A stretch of DNA of 64,000 nucleotides from the NCBI GenBank assembly GCA_017461445.1, contig JAFTXW010000013.1, positions 48,311-112,310 of the forward strand, given 5' to 3'. The stretch comes from Oscillospiraceae bacterium (GTDB lineage Bacteria > Bacillota > Clostridia > Oscillospirales > Oscillospiraceae). The notes below the pieces were generated by a model. That model was given only the letters and a program-made list of their open reading frames with translations. It did not search any database and was not told the origin of the DNA. Both the position numbers and the translations under genes were made by a program. Shown here piece after piece: positions 1 through 11,789 of the stretch (position 1 is its first letter; each line of letters opens with the position of its first letter).

Positions 1-1
1 T

Positions 2-1612
2 GATTGGGTTCGCAAGGATCATGTGGAGAAGGCCCCCCAGTGGTGCAGCGTTGACCTGCGGGACGGCAACCAGAGTCTGGTGGTTCCCATGAGCCTGGAA
101 GAAAAGCTGGAATTCTATCGACTATTGCTGAAAGTGGGCTTCAAGGAGATCGAGGTTGGCTTCCCTGCCGCCTCTGAGACGGAATATGAGTTCCTCCGCA
201 CCTTGATTGAGAACGACATGATCCCTCAGGATGTGACGGTGCAGGTGCTGACCCAGTGCCGTGAGCACATTATCCGCAAGACCTTCGATGCCTGCAAGGG
301 CGCGCCCAGTGCCATCATCCATTTTTATAACTCCGTATCCGTTGCCCAGCGGGAGCAGGTGTTCCGCAAGAGCAAGGAGGAGATCAAGGAAATCGCCGTT
401 GAGGGTGCGAAACTGGTCAAGCAGCTGGCATCGGAATACGAAGGCAATTTCCGCTTTGAATACTCCCCCGAAAGCTTCACGGGCACCGAGCCGGACTACG
501 CGCTGGAAGTCTGCAACGCCGTTCTGGATGTGCTGGAGCCCAGCGAAACCAACAATGTGATCATCAACCTGCCTGTCACCGTGGAAATGAGCCTGCCTCA
601 TGTTTACGCCAGCCAGGTGGAATACATCAGCAAGAACCTGAAATACAGGGAGCATGTGACCCTCTCCCTGCACCCCCACAATGACCGGGGCACCGGCGTG
701 GCCGACACCGAGCTGGCACTGCTGGCAGGCGCGGACCGGGTGGAAGGTACCCTCTTTGGCAACGGTGAGCGGACCGGCAATGTGGATGTGATCACTCTGG
801 CCATGAATATGTACTCCCATGGCGTAGATCCCAAGCTGGACTTCTCCAACATGCCTGCCATCGTGGAAGTCTATGAAAAATGCACCCGGATGCATGTTTA
901 TGAGCGGAGCCCCTACGCAGGTGCGCTGGTATTCGCCGCCTTCTCCGGCAGCCATCAGGATGCCATCGCCAAGGGCATGAACTGGCGGAAGGAAAAGAAC
1001 CTGCACCAGTGGACGGTTCCCTATATCCCCATCGATCCCCAGGACATCAGCCGCACCTATGATGCCGACGTGATCCGGGTCAATTCCCAGAGCGGCAAGG
1101 GCGGTATCGGGTACCTGCTGGAGCAGGCCTACGGCTATGTACTGCCGCCGAAGATGCGGGAGCACTTCAGCTACCTGTGCAAGGGCATCTCCGACCACGA
1201 CCACCGGGAGCTGAAGAGCGAGGATGTGCTGGGCATCTTCATGGACCGCTATCTGAATGTCCAGACCCCCATCACCATCGCCAACATGAATTCCGTGCAG
1301 GTGCCCGGCGGCGTGGAGGCCTATGTGACCTTCCTGCGCCACGGCCGGAGAAACACCGTCCACGCCATCGGCAACGGCTCTCTGGATGCCGTCAGCAATG
1401 CCTTGAAGGACTACACCGGAAGCGTGTATAAGCTGAAGGTCTACACCGAGCACAGCGTTCAGGAGCGGTGCTCCGACTCTACCGCCGCCGCATACATCGG
1501 TCTGGAAAAAGAGGACGGCACCATGAGTTGGGGCGCGGGCACCGATACCGACATCACCCGGGCCAGCATCAACGCACTGCTCAGTGCCTACAACAATATG
1601 ATTCGGGAATAA
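2..1612 (+). CDS. leuA: 2-isopropylmalate synthase, 5' end outside window
   Basis: This enzyme condenses 2-oxoisovalerate with acetyl-CoA in the first committed step of leucine synthesis. The frame is open to the window edge, and an in-frame GTG at 23 falls inside conserved sequence, so the true start lies upstream. The visible part (536 aa) contains the DLRDGNQ metal and substrate loop, the HPHNDRG motif that supplies metal-binding histidines, and [10 protein letters not shown]-terminal LeuA allosteric domain covers about the last 130 residues. The sequence resembles the long (fungal-like, about 560 aa) LeuA type more than the short type. It is the first visible gene of a leu-ilv operon and is followed 13 bp later by leuC. 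Confidence 0.96.
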   Translation, partial: DWVRKDHVEKAPQWCSVDLRDGNQSLVVPMSLEEKLEFYRLLLKVGFKEIEVGFPAASETEYEFLRTLIENDMIPQDVTVQVLTQCREHIIRKTFDACKGAPSAIIHFYNSVSVAQREQVFRKSKEEIKEIAVEGAKLVKQLASEYEGNFRFEYSPESFTGTEPDYALEVCNAVLDVLEPSETNNVIINLPVTVEMSLPHVYASQVEYISKNLKYREHVTLSLHPHNDRGTGVADTELALLAGADRVEGTLFGNGERTGNVDVITLAMNMYSHGVDPKLDFSNMPAIVEVYEKCTRMHVYERSPYAGALVFAAFSGSHQDAIAKGMNWRKEKNLHQWTVPYIPIDPQDISRTYDADVIRVNSQSGKGGIGYLLEQAYGYVLPPKMREHFSYLCKGISDHDHRELKSEDVLGIFMDRYLNVQTPITIANMNSVQVPGGVEAYVTFLRHGRRNTVHAIGNGSLDAVSNALKDYTGSVYKLKVYTEHSVQERCSDSTAAAYIGLEKEDGTMSWGAGTDTDITRASINALLSAYNNMIRE

Positions 1613-1625
1613 GGAGAGAAACGTC

Positions 1626-2885
1626 ATGGGAATGACAATGACACAAAAAATTCTGGCCGCCCACGCGGGGCTGGAATCCGTCAACGCGGGCCAGCTGATC
1701 AAAGCCAAGTTGGACATCGTCCTGGGCAACGACATCACCACCCCCGTTGCCGTCAATGAATTCACAAAAGCCGGATTTGATTCCGTTTTTGATAAGAACC
1801 GTATCGCCATCGTTCTGGACCACTTTGTGCCCAACAAGGACATCAAGGCGGCGGAACAGTCCAAGCAGTGCAGGGAATTTGCCTGCCAGCACTGCGTCAG
1901 CCACTTCTACGATGTGGGTAAGATGGGCATTGAGCACGCGCTGCTGCCCGAGCAGGGCATCGTTACTGCGGGCGACTGCATCATCGGCGCGGACAGCCAC
2001 ACCTGTACTTATGGCGCCCTGGGTGCCTTCTCCACCGGTGTCGGCTCCACCGATATGGCCGCGGGTATGGCCACCGGCACCGCCTGGTTCAAGGTCCCCC
2101 CTGCCATCCGGTTCGAGCTGACCGGGAAGTTGGCCCCTAATTGCAGCGGTAAGGATGTGATCCTCACCATCATCGGAAAGATCGGCGTGGACGGTGCCCT
2201 GTATAAGAGTATGGAGTTCACCGGCCCCGGCGTTGCTTCTCTTACCATGGATGACCGGCTGTGCATCTGCAATATGGCCATTGAAGCCGGTGCCAAGAAC
2301 GGCATCTTCCCCGTGGACGAAACCACCGTCAAATACATGGAAGGCCGCTGCGAGCGGACTCCCGTGGTCTATACCGCCGATCCCGACGCGGAATACGAGC
2401 AGGTCATTGCAATCGATCTAAGCCAGATCGTCCCCACCGTCGCCTGCCCCCACCTCCCCGAAAACACCAGGCCCGCCGCAGAGCTGGGCAGCATCAAGAT
2501 CGACCAGGTGGTCATCGGCAGCTGCACCAACGGCCGCATGGAGGACATGGAAGCCGCCTACAACACCCTCAAGGGAAAGACCGTGGCTCCCGGTGTCCGC
2601 TGCATCATCATTCCCGCCACCATGGCAATCTACCGGGAGTGCGTGGAGCGGGGCTACGTCACCGCCTTCATTGACGCAGGAGCCATCGTCTCCACCCCCA
2701 CCTGTGGTCCCTGCCTGGGCGGTTACATGGGCATCCTGGCAGCAGGCGAACGATGCATCGCCACCACCAACCGGAATTTCGTGGGCCGCATGGGCCATGT
2801 GGACAGCGAAGTGTACCTCGCCAGCCCCGCCACGGCAGCAACCAGCGCATTGACCGGATACATCACCGCACCTAAGGAGGTTTGA
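1626..2885 (+). CDS. leuC: 3-isopropylmalate dehydratase large subunit
   Basis: This is the 4Fe-4S aconitase-type subunit that isomerises 2- to 3-isopropylmalate together with LeuD. The cluster cysteines are visible as GSCTNGR near residue 300 and TCGPCLGG near residue 360, and the N-terminal [13 protein letters not shown] motif is present. At 419 aa it has the length of the short archaeal/clostridial LeuC form, which works with a short separate LeuD. The start follows a GGAGA-type site after leuA. Its stop lies inside the ribosome-binding region of leuD, consistent with one operon. Confidence 0.96.
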   Translation: MGMTMTQKILAAHAGLESVNAGQLIKAKLDIVLGNDITTPVAVNEFTKAGFDSVFDKNRIAIVLDHFVPNKDIKAAEQSKQCREFACQHCVSHFYDVGKMGIEHALLPEQGIVTAGDCIIGADSHTCTYGALGAFSTGVGSTDMAAGMATGTAWFKVPPAIRFELTGKLAPNCSGKDVILTIIGKIGVDGALYKSMEFTGPGVASLTMDDRLCICNMAIEAGAKNGIFPVDETTVKYMEGRCERTPVVYTADPDAEYEQVIAIDLSQIVPTVACPHLPENTRPAAELGSIKIDQVVIGSCTNGRMEDMEAAYNTLKGKTVAPGVRCIIIPATMAIYRECVERGYVTAFIDAGAIVSTPTCGPCLGGYMGILAAGERCIATTNRNFVGRMGHVDSEVYLASPATAATSALTGYITAPKEV

Positions 2886-2887
2886 CC

Positions 2888-3373
2888 ATGAAAACACAGG
2901 GAACCGTTTTCAAATACCCCGACAATGTGGATACTGACGTGATCATCCCCGCCCGGTATCTGAATACCTCCGACGCGAAAGAGCTTGCCAAGCACTGCAT
3001 GGAGGATATCGACACCGAATTCGTCAAGAAGTTCACCCCCGGAGATGTGATGGTGGCAGGCTGGAACTTCGGCTGCGGCTCCTCCCGGGAGCACGCCCCC
3101 CTGGTTATCAAGACCTGCGGCACCGGCTGCGTCATCGCCAAGTCCTTCGCCCGGATCTTCTACCGCAATGCCATCAACATCGGCCTGCCCATTCTGGAAT
3201 GTGTGGAGGCTGCCGAGGAGATTTCCGCCAATGACCAGGTCAGCGTGGACTTTGACACCGGTATCATTACCAATCTGACCACCGGAAAAACCTACCAGGC
3301 ACAGCCCTTCCCCGAATTTATACAAAATATAATTCAAAAGGGCGGACTGCTTGCGTCTTTGAAAGAAGTGTGA
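2888..3373 (+). CDS. leuD: 3-isopropylmalate dehydratase small subunit
   Basis: This is the swivelling small subunit of isopropylmalate isomerase (161 aa). The signature [10 protein letters not shown] sits near residue 60, and the N-terminal [13 protein letters not shown] motif is clear. The start is the ATG at 2888 because AAGGAGG at 2874-2880 is 7 bases upstream. An in-frame TTG at 2882 is too close to that site to be used. It follows leuC directly and precedes leuB by 4 bp. Confidence 0.95.
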   Translation: MKTQGTVFKYPDNVDTDVIIPARYLNTSDAKELAKHCMEDIDTEFVKKFTPGDVMVAGWNFGCGSSREHAPLVIKTCGTGCVIAKSFARIFYRNAINIGLPILECVEAAEEISANDQVSVDFDTGIITNLTTGKTYQAQPFPEFIQNIIQKGGLLASLKEV

Positions 3374-3377
3374 TAGA

Positions 3378-4457
3378 ATGAACAGAAATATCGCGGTAAT
3401 TCGCGGCGACGGCATCGGCCCTGAGATCGTTAACCAGGCTCTCCTGGTTCTGAAACGGGTGGCGGAGCTGTATGGACACACCTTTACATACACCGATGTG
3501 GACATGGGCGGCTGCGCCATTGACAAATGGGGCGATCCCCTGCCCCAGGAAATGCTCCAAAAGTGCATCGAATCCGACAGCGTGCTTCTCGGTGCGGTGG
3601 GCGGCCCCAAGTGGAACGATGTTCCCGGCCATATGCGTCCCGAAAAGGGCCTGCTTCGTCTCAGAGCGGGCATGGGCGTTTACAGCAACAACCGTCCTGC
3701 CAAGATCTGGCCCCAGCTGGCGGATGCTTCCCCGCTGAAAGAGTCTATCGTTCAGAAGGGCATCGATTTCATCATCGTCCGGGAGCTGATCGGCGGCATC
3801 TACTTCGGCAAGCATGAGACTGTCGAAGAAAACGGCGAAGCCGTCTCCATCGATGAGCTGCGCTACACTGAAAGCGAGATTGAACGCATCGGCCGCATCG
3901 GCTTCGAGACCGCCCAAAAGCGGAATAAGAAGCTGTGCAGCGTGGAAAAGAGCAATGTGCTGGATTCCTCCCGCCTGTGGAAGAAGGTCATGCACCGGCT
4001 GGCGGCAGAATACCCCGACGTGGAGCTTTCCGACATGCTGGTGGACAACTGTGCCATGCAGATCGTGAAGGATCCCAGCCAGTTTGACGTGATCGTAACG
4101 GAGAATATGTTCGGTGATATTCTCTCCGACGAGGCCTCCATGATCACCGGCTCCATTGGTATGATCCCCTCCTCCAGCCTGGGTGCCACCGGCTGCGGCC
4201 TGTACGAGCCTATCCACGGCTCCGCCCCCGACATTGCGGGTAAGGATATCGCAAACCCCATCGGCACCGTTCTGGCTGCTGCCATGATGCTGCGTTACAG
4301 CTTCGACATGGCAGAGGAAGCGGATTGTATCGAAAACGCCGTTTCCGCTGTTCTGGACGCGGGATACCGCACCGGCGATATTTTCAGCGAAGGCTGCAAA
4401 AAAGTTGGCTGCACCGAAATGGGCAGCCTGATTATAGAAAACCTGAAGAAAGGATGA
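3378..4457 (+). CDS. leuB: 3-isopropylmalate dehydrogenase
   Basis: This NAD-dependent oxidative decarboxylase performs the third leucine step, giving 2-oxoisocaproate. The 359 aa protein has the family N-terminus (GDGIGPEIV), the arginine-bearing substrate helix (ENGEAV region followed by LRYTESE), the metal-binding segment VDNCAMQ, and the C-terminal ENMFGDILSDEASM plus GSIGMIPSSSLG motifs. Its start lies 4 bp after the leuD stop and it ends 4 bp before ilvB, so it is tightly packed in the operon. Confidence 0.96.
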   Translation: MNRNIAVIRGDGIGPEIVNQALLVLKRVAELYGHTFTYTDVDMGGCAIDKWGDPLPQEMLQKCIESDSVLLGAVGGPKWNDVPGHMRPEKGLLRLRAGMGVYSNNRPAKIWPQLADASPLKESIVQKGIDFIIVRELIGGIYFGKHETVEENGEAVSIDELRYTESEIERIGRIGFETAQKRNKKLCSVEKSNVLDSSRLWKKVMHRLAAEYPDVELSDMLVDNCAMQIVKDPSQFDVIVTENMFGDILSDEASMITGSIGMIPSSSLGATGCGLYEPIHGSAPDIAGKDIANPIGTVLAAAMMLRYSFDMAEEADCIENAVSAVLDAGYRTGDIFSEGCKKVGCTEMGSLIIENLKKG

Positions 4458-4461
4458 TGAC

Positions 4462-6132
4462 ATGAAACTTAGCGGTTCCGATATCATCGTTCGTACATTG
4501 ATCGAGCAGGGCGTCGACGTGGTCTTTGGCTACCCCGGCGGCCAGGTCATCAACATCTACGACTCCCTCTACAAGTACCAGGATGAGCTGAAGCACGTTC
4601 TGACCGCCCACGAGCAGGGCGCGTCCCACGCTGCTGACGGCTACGCCCGTGCCACCGGTAAGGTAGGCGTCTGCATCGCCACCTCCGGCCCCGGTGCCAC
4701 CAACCTGGTCACCGGCATCGCCACCGCCTACATCGACTCCGTTCCCCTGGTTGCCATTACCGGCAACGTACCTACCACCGTCATCGGCACCGACGGCTTC
4801 CAGGAAATCGACATCACCGGTGTCACCCTCCCCATTACCAAGCACAACTATTTCGTCGGCTCCATCGAAGACCTGGCGGACACCATCCGGGAAGCTTTCA
4901 GGCTGGCAAAGTCCGGCCGTCCCGGCCCCGTGCTGATCGACGTACCCAAGGATGTACAGGTCGCCAAGTACGATTACGAGCCTCAGCCGGTCGTGGAAGC
5001 AGACGAAAGCCGCGCCGCCAAGGATATCCGCATCCAGCAGGCAGCGGAGTGCATCAATGAAGCCCAGCGGCCCTTCATTTACTTCGGCGGCGGTCTCATC
5101 ACCAGCGAGGCCCAGGACGAGCTGCTGCAGATGGCAGAGCTGATCGACGCCCCCATCGGCTGCTCCATGATGGGCATCTCCGGTGTTCCCACCGACTATC
5201 CCCGGTTCCTGGGTATGCAGGGTATGCACGGCCACTACGCCTGCTCCATGGGCATGCACAACGCCGACTGCATTATTGCCCTGGGTGCCCGGTTTAATGA
5301 CCGGGTCACCGGCAACCGCGCCAAGTTCGCCCGCACCGCAAAGATCGTCCACATCGACATCGACGGCGCGGAGCTGAATAAGACCGTCACCGCCGCCCAC
5401 GGCCTCCGGGGCGACGTAAAGAAGACCCTGCAGAAGCTGATCCCCCTTCTGAAGAAAACAGAGCATCCCGAATGGCAGGCAAAGATCGCCCAGCTGGTGG
5501 AGGAAGAAGAGGCGGGCCTGGACAGCCGGGAAGGCATGACCCCCCGGAACGTCATCAACGCCCTGAACCGCTACCTGGGGGAAAACACCCCCGTTGCCAC
5601 CGACGTGGGGCAGCACCAGATGTGGGCCGCCCAGTATGTAAATTTCAAGAACAGCCGCCGCTTCATTTCCTCCGGCGGTCTGGGTACCATGGGCTTCGGC
5701 ATGGGTGCCGCCATGGGCGCGCAGATGGGCACCGGCGAGCGCAGCGTGCTGATCACCGGCGACGGCAGCTTCGGTATGAACCTGAATGAGCTGGCCACCG
5801 CCGTGGCAGAGAACATCCCCATGGTGATCCTTCTGCTGAACAACTCCGTTCTGGGCATGGTTCGCCAGTGGCAGACCCTGTTCTTCGACAAGCATTACTC
5901 CAACACCATGCTGACCGGACGCCAGACGGACTTCGTCAAGCTGGCGGAAGCCTTCGGCGCAAAGGCCAGCCGGGCCCTGACCCTGGAGGAGCTGGAAAGC
6001 TCCCTGCAGGAGGCCTTCGCCTGGAACGGCCCCTATCTGATCGACTGCGCCATCGACAAGGACGAGTTCGTCCTGCCCATGCTGCCCCCCGGCGGTTCCA
6101 TGGATGATATCATTGTAAGGATCGGTGACTGA
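4462..6132 (+). CDS. ilvB: Acetolactate synthase large (catalytic) subunit
   Basis: This thiamine-diphosphate enzyme makes 2-acetolactate or 2-aceto-2-hydroxybutyrate for valine and isoleucine synthesis. The 556 aa protein shows GYPGGQVINIYD at the N-terminus, the catalytic glutamate in the AHEQGASHAADGYAR motif, a central FAD-binding-type domain, and the diphosphate-binding GDGSFGMNLNELATA segment near residue 435. Its length and the following ilvN gene fit the biosynthetic, feedback-regulated enzyme rather than the catabolic AlsS type. Confidence 0.96.
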   Translation: MKLSGSDIIVRTLIEQGVDVVFGYPGGQVINIYDSLYKYQDELKHVLTAHEQGASHAADGYARATGKVGVCIATSGPGATNLVTGIATAYIDSVPLVAITGNVPTTVIGTDGFQEIDITGVTLPITKHNYFVGSIEDLADTIREAFRLAKSGRPGPVLIDVPKDVQVAKYDYEPQPVVEADESRAAKDIRIQQAAECINEAQRPFIYFGGGLITSEAQDELLQMAELIDAPIGCSMMGISGVPTDYPRFLGMQGMHGHYACSMGMHNADCIIALGARFNDRVTGNRAKFARTAKIVHIDIDGAELNKTVTAAHGLRGDVKKTLQKLIPLLKKTEHPEWQAKIAQLVEEEEAGLDSREGMTPRNVINALNRYLGENTPVATDVGQHQMWAAQYVNFKNSRRFISSGGLGTMGFGMGAAMGAQMGTGERSVLITGDGSFGMNLNELATAVAENIPMVILLLNNSVLGMVRQWQTLFFDKHYSNTMLTGRQTDFVKLAEAFGAKASRALTLEELESSLQEAFAWNGPYLIDCAIDKDEFVLPMLPPGGSMDDIIVRIGD

Positions 6133-6133
6133 T

Positions 6134-6640
6134 ATGAAGAGATTTACCGTAGCAATTCTGGTCAACAACCAGTTTGGTGTGCTGAACCGGGTCACCAGCA
6201 TGTTCCGCCGCAGACAGTTCAACATCACCTCCCTGGCGGTGAGCGAAACCGAATCCACCCAGTTTTCCCGTATCACCATCCAGTCCGAGGGCGACGAAAT
6301 CACCAAGCAGCAGCTGATCAACCAGCTGTACAAGCTTCCCGACGTAAAATCCGTTCTGGAGTTCAATCCTGACGAGACCGTCAGCCGGGAACTGCTGCTG
6401 GTCAAGGTGAAGAACGATCCCGAGGCCCGCAGCGGTCTGACCGCCGCCTCCGATGCCTACGAGGGCAAGATCGTGGACTACACCAAGGAATCCATCATCA
6501 TTCAGATGGTGGGCGATACCCGCAAGATCAACAACTTCGTCAAGCTGATGAAGGACTTTGAGATCCTGGAGATCTGCCGCACCGGCATCATCTCCCTGGA
6601 GCGGGGCGCGACTACCATTGATAAAAACGTCTTTATCTAA
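6134..6640 (+). CDS. ilvN: Acetolactate synthase small (regulatory) subunit
   Basis: This ACT-domain subunit stimulates IlvB and confers valine feedback inhibition. The 168 aa protein has an N-terminal ACT domain (starting MKRFTVAILVNNQFGVLNRV) and the usual C-terminal regulatory domain. The ATG at 6134 is preferred because it begins directly at the ACT domain. A GTG at 6125 in the same frame overlaps ilvB and adds only three residues. The gene starts 1 bp after the ilvB stop, suggesting coupled translation. Confidence 0.94.
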   Translation: MKRFTVAILVNNQFGVLNRVTSMFRRRQFNITSLAVSETESTQFSRITIQSEGDEITKQQLINQLYKLPDVKSVLEFNPDETVSRELLLVKVKNDPEARSGLTAASDAYEGKIVDYTKESIIIQMVGDTRKINNFVKLMKDFEILEICRTGIISLERGATTIDKNVFI

Positions 6641-7684
<1,044 letters not shown>

Positions 7685-7701
7685 TCAATTTGCATCCGTA
7701 G

Positions 7702-7722
7702 GGGAGGGTTTTTGACCCTCCC
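7702..7722 (+). repeat. GC-rich intercistronic hairpin between ilvC and ilvD
   Basis: An 8-bp perfect stem (GGGAGGGT/ACCCTCCC) with a loop of five bases lies in the 80-bp gap. It is not followed by a T-run, so it is more likely an RNA-processing or stabilising hairpin, or a small REP-like palindrome, than a full terminator. It is preceded by CGTAGGG-like sequence, like the palindromes at 13633 and 16731. Confidence 0.6.
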
Positions 7723-7764
7723 TTAACGTGCATTACAAACTATAAAGAAAGCAGGAATGCTGTT

Positions 7765-9423
7765 ATGATCAAAGACACCATCGTAAACGGCCCCCAGAAT
7801 GCGGCGCACCGAAGCCTGTACCACGCCCTGGGCCTGACCCCCGAGGAGCAGCAGCGGCCTCTCATCGGCATCGTCAGCTCCTATAACGAGATCGTTCCCG
7901 GCCACATGAATCTGGACAAGATCGTGGATGCCGTAAAGCTGGGCGTCGCCATGGCAGGAGGCACCCCCATCGTGTTCCCCGCCATTGCCGTCTGTGACGG
8001 CATCGCCATGGGCCACGAGGGCATGAAGTATTCCCTGGTCACCCGTGACCTGATCGCTGACTCCACTGAGGCTATGGTGAAGGCCCACGGCTTTGACGGC
8101 CTGGTGATGGTTCCCAACTGCGATAAGAACGTGCCCGGCTTGCTGATGGCCGCTGCCCGTGTCAATATCCCCACCGTGTTCGTCAGTGGCGGCCCCATGC
8201 TGGCAGGCCGTGTGGACGGCAAGAAGACCAGCCTTTCCAGCATGTTCGAGGCCATCGGTGCCTACACCGCAGGCAAGATCGACGAGAAGCAGCTGTCCGT
8301 CTGCGAAGCGGGTACCTGCCCCACCTGCGGCTCCTGCTCCGGCATGTACACCGCCAACTCCATGAACTGTCTGACAGAAGTTCTGGGCATGGGCCTGCGG
8401 GGCAACGGCACCATCCCCGCCGTCTACTCCGCCCGTATCGAGCTGGCAAAGCACGCCGGTATGCAGGTGATGGAGCTGGTGAAGAAAAACATCCGCCCCC
8501 GGGACATTATGACCGAAAGTGCCATCCGCAACGCTCTGACCGCCGATATGGCCCTGGGCTGCTCTACCAACTCCATGCTCCATCTGCCCGCCATCGCCAA
8601 CGAGTGCGGCGTGGACTTCAATTTGGATATGGCCAACGAGATCAGCGCGAAGACCCCCAACCTGTGCCATCTGGCCCCCGCAGGCCCCACCTACATGGAG
8701 GATCTGAACGAGGCCGGCGGCGTTTACGCAGTGCTGAAGGAGCTGACCAAGCTGAACCTGCTGGACACCTCCGCTATGACCGTCACCGGCAAGACCCTCG
8801 GCGAGAATATCGCCTCCGCTGTCAACCGGGACACCTCCGTCATCCGCACTGTGGAGAATCCCTATTCCTCCACCGGCGGCATTGCCGTGCTCCGGGGCAA
8901 CCTGGCCCCCGAGGGCAGCGTGGTCAAGCGCAGCGCGGTTCTTCCCGAGATGCTGGTGCACGAAGGCCCCGCGCGGGTCTTTGAATGCGAGGAGGAAGCA
9001 CAGGCCGCCATCAACGCAGGCAAGATCCAGCCCGGCGACGTTGTGGTCATCCGCTATGAAGGCCCCAAGGGCGGCCCCGGTATGCGGGAAATGCTGAACC
9101 CCACCTCCGCCATCATGGGCATGGGTCTGGGCAATTCCGTAGCCCTCATCACCGACGGCCGCTTCTCCGGTGCCACCCGGGGTGCCTGCATTGGCCACGT
9201 CTCCCCCGAAGCCGCTTCCGGCGGTGTCATCGGCGTGGTGCGCGACGGCGATATCATCAGCATTGACATTCCCAACAATAAGCTTGAGCTGAAGATCAGC
9301 GACGAAGAGCTGGCGGAGCGGATGGCAAACTTCGTTCCCAAGAAGAAGGAGCTGTCCGGCTACTTAAAGCGTTACGCCGCGCTGGTTTCCAGCGGTGCCA
9401 AGGGCGCGATTTTGAACGTATGA
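7765..9423 (+). CDS. ilvD: Dihydroxy-acid dehydratase
   Basis: This iron-sulfur dehydratase produces the 2-oxo acid precursors of valine and isoleucine. The 552 aa protein shows CDKNVPG near residue 117 and [15 protein letters not shown] near residue 190, with cluster and substrate cysteines, and the C-terminal GRFSGATRG and GHVSPEA motifs. An AAAGAAAGCAGG stretch precedes the ATG. It closes the ilv block and overlaps the next gene by 4 bp (ATGA). Confidence 0.96.
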   Translation: MIKDTIVNGPQNAAHRSLYHALGLTPEEQQRPLIGIVSSYNEIVPGHMNLDKIVDAVKLGVAMAGGTPIVFPAIAVCDGIAMGHEGMKYSLVTRDLIADSTEAMVKAHGFDGLVMVPNCDKNVPGLLMAAARVNIPTVFVSGGPMLAGRVDGKKTSLSSMFEAIGAYTAGKIDEKQLSVCEAGTCPTCGSCSGMYTANSMNCLTEVLGMGLRGNGTIPAVYSARIELAKHAGMQVMELVKKNIRPRDIMTESAIRNALTADMALGCSTNSMLHLPAIANECGVDFNLDMANEISAKTPNLCHLAPAGPTYMEDLNEAGGVYAVLKELTKLNLLDTSAMTVTGKTLGENIASAVNRDTSVIRTVENPYSSTGGIAVLRGNLAPEGSVVKRSAVLPEMLVHEGPARVFECEEEAQAAINAGKIQPGDVVVIRYEGPKGGPGMREMLNPTSAIMGMGLGNSVALITDGRFSGATRGACIGHVSPEAASGGVIGVVRDGDIISIDIPNNKLELKISDEELAERMANFVPKKKELSGYLKRYAALVSSGAKGAILNV

Positions 9424-10613
9424 CGCAATTGAAGGCTTTGAACATCCGGCTGCAGTCCCTGGCGGTTTTCCGGGCATTGCTGAATGACCCGGTGGTGGCC
9501 GCCCTGTGCGGCTATCTGGACAGCCTTAGCGGCGACCCGGCCCAGTCCGTTTCCCGGTATGCCGCCTTTGTGTCCGCCTTGTACGGCACCGAAAAGCGCA
9601 CGCTGGCAGGGTACATCCAGAGCATCGTCAACAATGACGAAAACGCCTACATCCGCATGATCGGCATGGGTGCGGAGCCCTGGCCGGAGATGGACGCGGA
9701 CGTGTGGGCGGAGCTGGAAATCCTGCAAGCTGTTGCCGATTTGACCCCGGAAACGCTGCGTCAGGGACTGGACTGGGCCGGCTACCTCCCCGGCTTCCCG
9801 GTAAAAAAGCTGGACATCGCCGAAAGCTACCGGGAGCGGTGCGCCAACATTCACCGCTACGGTTACGGCATCTACGCCAAGTACCACATGTTCTACATCG
9901 GCCCCGAGAACAAGATCATCCCCGTTCGGAACCCGGACAAGACCCGGCTCAGCTCCCTGGTGGACTACAAGCGGGAGCAGCAGATCATCCTGGACAACAC
10001 CCTGGCCCTGCTGAACGGCAAGCCTGCCGCCAACATACTGCTGACCGGCGACGCGGGCACCGGCAAGTCCTCCACCATCAAGGCGGTGGTGAACGAGCTC
10101 CACAAAAAGGGGCTGCGGATTTTGGAGGTCCGCAAGGAGCAGCTTCACGCGATTCCCGCCATCCTGGACGAGCTGAACACCAATCCCCTGAAATTCATTT
10201 TGTTCATCGATGACCTTTCCTTCCAGAAGGATGATGACAATTTCAGCGCATTGAAGGCTATTCTGGAGGGCAGCGTCTCTGCCAAGGCCTCCAACATCGT
10301 GATCTACGCCACTTCCAACCGCCGCCATCTGGTGAAGGAAAGCTTCTCCCAGCGGGACGGGGACGAAGTGCACCGCAACGATACTATCCAGCAGCTGATT
10401 TCCCTGTCGGAGCGGTTTGGCATCCATGTGACCTTCCAGAAGCCGGACAAGAAGACCTACCTGGACATCGTCCACCATCTGGCCCGGGAGCAGGGCATTT
10501 CTATGGACGAAAATGAGCTGGATATCCTGGCAGAACGCTACGCCCTGAACCGGGGCGGCCGCTCCGCCCGGGCCGCCAAGCAGTTCGTGGACGGGTTGGT
10601 TTCCCAGCAATAG
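9420..10613 (+). CDS. DUF815-family AAA+ ATPase
   Basis: This is a predicted ATP-driven remodelling protein of unknown substrate. The Walker A motif GDAGTGKS is at about residues 209-216, a Walker B-like FIDDLSF follows near residue 262, and an ATSNRRH sensor-1-type segment near 300. Together with the 397 aa length these identify the DUF815 family. It overlaps ilvD by 4 bp, so it is probably transcribed with the branched-chain operon, but no functional link to amino acid synthesis can be read from the sequence. It ends at a strong terminator. Confidence 0.85.
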   Translation: MTQLKALNIRLQSLAVFRALLNDPVVAALCGYLDSLSGDPAQSVSRYAAFVSALYGTEKRTLAGYIQSIVNNDENAYIRMIGMGAEPWPEMDADVWAELEILQAVADLTPETLRQGLDWAGYLPGFPVKKLDIAESYRERCANIHRYGYGIYAKYHMFYIGPENKIIPVRNPDKTRLSSLVDYKREQQIILDNTLALLNGKPAANILLTGDAGTGKSSTIKAVVNELHKKGLRILEVRKEQLHAIPAILDELNTNPLKFILFIDDLSFQKDDDNFSALKAILEGSVSAKASNIVIYATSNRRHLVKESFSQRDGDEVHRNDTIQQLISLSERFGIHVTFQKPDKKTYLDIVHHLAREQGISMDENELDILAERYALNRGGRSARAAKQFVDGLVSQQ

Positions 10614-10620
10614 CATAAAC

Positions 10621-10649
10621 AAAGCCCATGCCAGCACGGCATGGGCTTT
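10621..10649. terminator. Bidirectional Rho-independent terminator
   Basis: A 12-bp perfect stem (AAAGCCCATGCC/GGCATGGGCTTT) with a 5-base loop lies between the convergent DUF815 and DegV genes. A-rich and T-rich flanks let it work on both strands. Confidence 0.9.
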
Positions 10650-10659
10650 CGCATTGCGG

Positions 10660-11523
10660 TTAATATTTCAGGTTGGTATTATTCTCGTTATAGCTACCCT
10701 GGAAGCCGATGATCAAGCCGCCGGCCTCTGCATAGAAGCTGCACAGGGCGGTGGTGGGCTCGATGGTGATCTTTGCGTTGGGGAACTCGGCAAGGATGGC
10801 ATCCTTCAGGGCGTTGGCAGGGCCTTCGCCGTAGCAATGGGCAATGCGGAAGATGCCGCCATCAAAGAAGCCCCGCTCCTTTGCCATCTCCACCAGGGTC
10901 TGGATGGCCTTCCGGTCACCCCGGGGCTTGTGGCAGGGGGTGATCTCGCCGCCCTTTACATCGCCTACCACCCGGATGCCCAGCACGCCCGCGATCTTGG
11001 CGACAGCGGGGCTGACACGGCCGTTCCGGGCCAGGTTGGTCAGGGACTGGAGGCAGAACAGGGTGTGGTTATGGTTGGTATAATCCAGCACCTTTTCCTT
11101 GATGGTCTCGTAATCGTCGCCTGCGGCTGCCAACTCCTTGATCTTATCCACGATCATCATCATCTCAGGGCCAGTGGACAGAGAATCGATGATGAACGCC
11201 TTCTTGCCGGGTTTTTCCTCCATGTAGGTATCGGCGGCCTGCTTGCCCGCGTTGTAGCTGCCGGACAGGTGCTTGGTGATGGTCAGGCCGAAGACATAGT
11301 CGGCACCGCCGAAGGCATCCAGCCATTCCTGCACATTGGGGCAGGAGGAACCGGACTTGCCCTTGTGGTGCTTCAGGTCCTCCACCATACCTGCCACATC
11401 CAATGACGCGTCATCCACATATTCCTTTTCGCCCGCACGGATCTTCAGGGGAACGGTGGTATAGTCGATGCCCTCCACCTGGAACACATTGGAAGAGGAA
11501 TCGGAAACGATCTTCAAATTCAT
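10660..11523 (-). CDS. DegV family fatty-acid-binding protein
   Basis: This 287 aa protein belongs to the DegV/FakB family, which binds fatty acids and, in FakB members, presents them to the FakA kinase for phospholipid synthesis. Visible features are the N-terminal KIVSDSSSN, the GSSCPNVQEWLDAF segment, TITKHLSGSYNAG and the C-terminal FYAEAGGLIIGFQG. No fakA homologue is in view. It is a single-gene unit, transcribed away from the GntR operon from a promoter at 11569-11597. Confidence 0.9.
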   Translation of the reverse strand: MNLKIVSDSSSNVFQVEGIDYTTVPLKIRAGEKEYVDDASLDVAGMVEDLKHHKGKSGSSCPNVQEWLDAFGGADYVFGLTITKHLSGSYNAGKQAADTYMEEKPGKKAFIIDSLSTGPEMMMIVDKIKELAAAGDDYETIKEKVLDYTNHNHTLFCLQSLTNLARNGRVSPAVAKIAGVLGIRVVGDVKGGEITPCHKPRGDRKAIQTLVEMAKERGFFDGGIFRIAHCYGEGPANALKDAILAEFPNAKITIEPTTALCSFYAEAGGLIIGFQGSYNENNTNLKY

Positions 11524-11568
11524 AACTACTCCTTATTATGCCTCCGGGCATTTTTATTTTACTCTTAT

Positions 11569-11597
11569 ATTTTATAAGCCGAAGTCTTTTCCGTCAA
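11569..11597 (-). promoter_or_regulatory. Sigma-A promoter of the DegV gene
   Basis: On the minus strand TTGACG (11597-11592) and TAAAAT (11574-11569) are separated by 17 bp, upstream of the DegV RBS AAGGAG. Confidence 0.65.
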
Positions 11598-11622
11598 GGC
11601 TGCCGGGGAGCAATTCGCAAAA

Positions 11623-11647
11623 GTAGAGCACTCTACCGGGAGTAGAG
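11623..11647. promoter_or_regulatory. GTAGAG repeat cluster between divergent promoters
   Basis: GTAGAG-CA-CTCTAC (11623-11636) is a perfect 6-bp inverted repeat. A third GTAGAG half-site at 11642-11647 follows. It lies in the otherwise empty 266-bp gap between DegV and the GntR operon. It may bind a regulator, but no candidate can be named. Confidence 0.4.
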
Positions 11648-11728
11648 TTCCTGTTTTGTTGTAAAATCCCCGATTTTCAGTACAAATTCCGCATGTTTTC
11701 CCCTATGCCCTTTTTTGCACTTTTGCTC

Positions 11729-11769
11729 TTGACAAAGCTGTATAAACTGTATATACTGTACCTATACAG
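11729..11769 (+). promoter_or_regulatory. GntR-operon promoter with overlapping operator
   Basis: TTGACA (11729-11734), a 17-bp spacer and TATACT (11752-11757) make a strong sigma-A promoter. Overlapping the -10 is an inverted repeat CTGTATA (11747-11753), 9 bp, TATACAG (11763-11769). An extra CTGTATA half-site at 11738-11744 lies in the spacer. Position and symmetry suggest autorepression by the GntR protein encoded immediately downstream (inference). Confidence 0.8.
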
Positions 11770-11789
11770 ATAAACACAGAGGTGATGGA

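Noticed and set aside
122-1864. A long minus-strand open frame opposite leuA
   Set aside because: It mirrors the codon bias of leuA, has no RBS and no recognisable domain, and overlaps a certain gene completely.
3318-4487. Minus-strand open frames opposite leuB and ilvB, including one over 4432-6405
   Set aside because: These are antisense shadows of GC-rich genes with no start signals.
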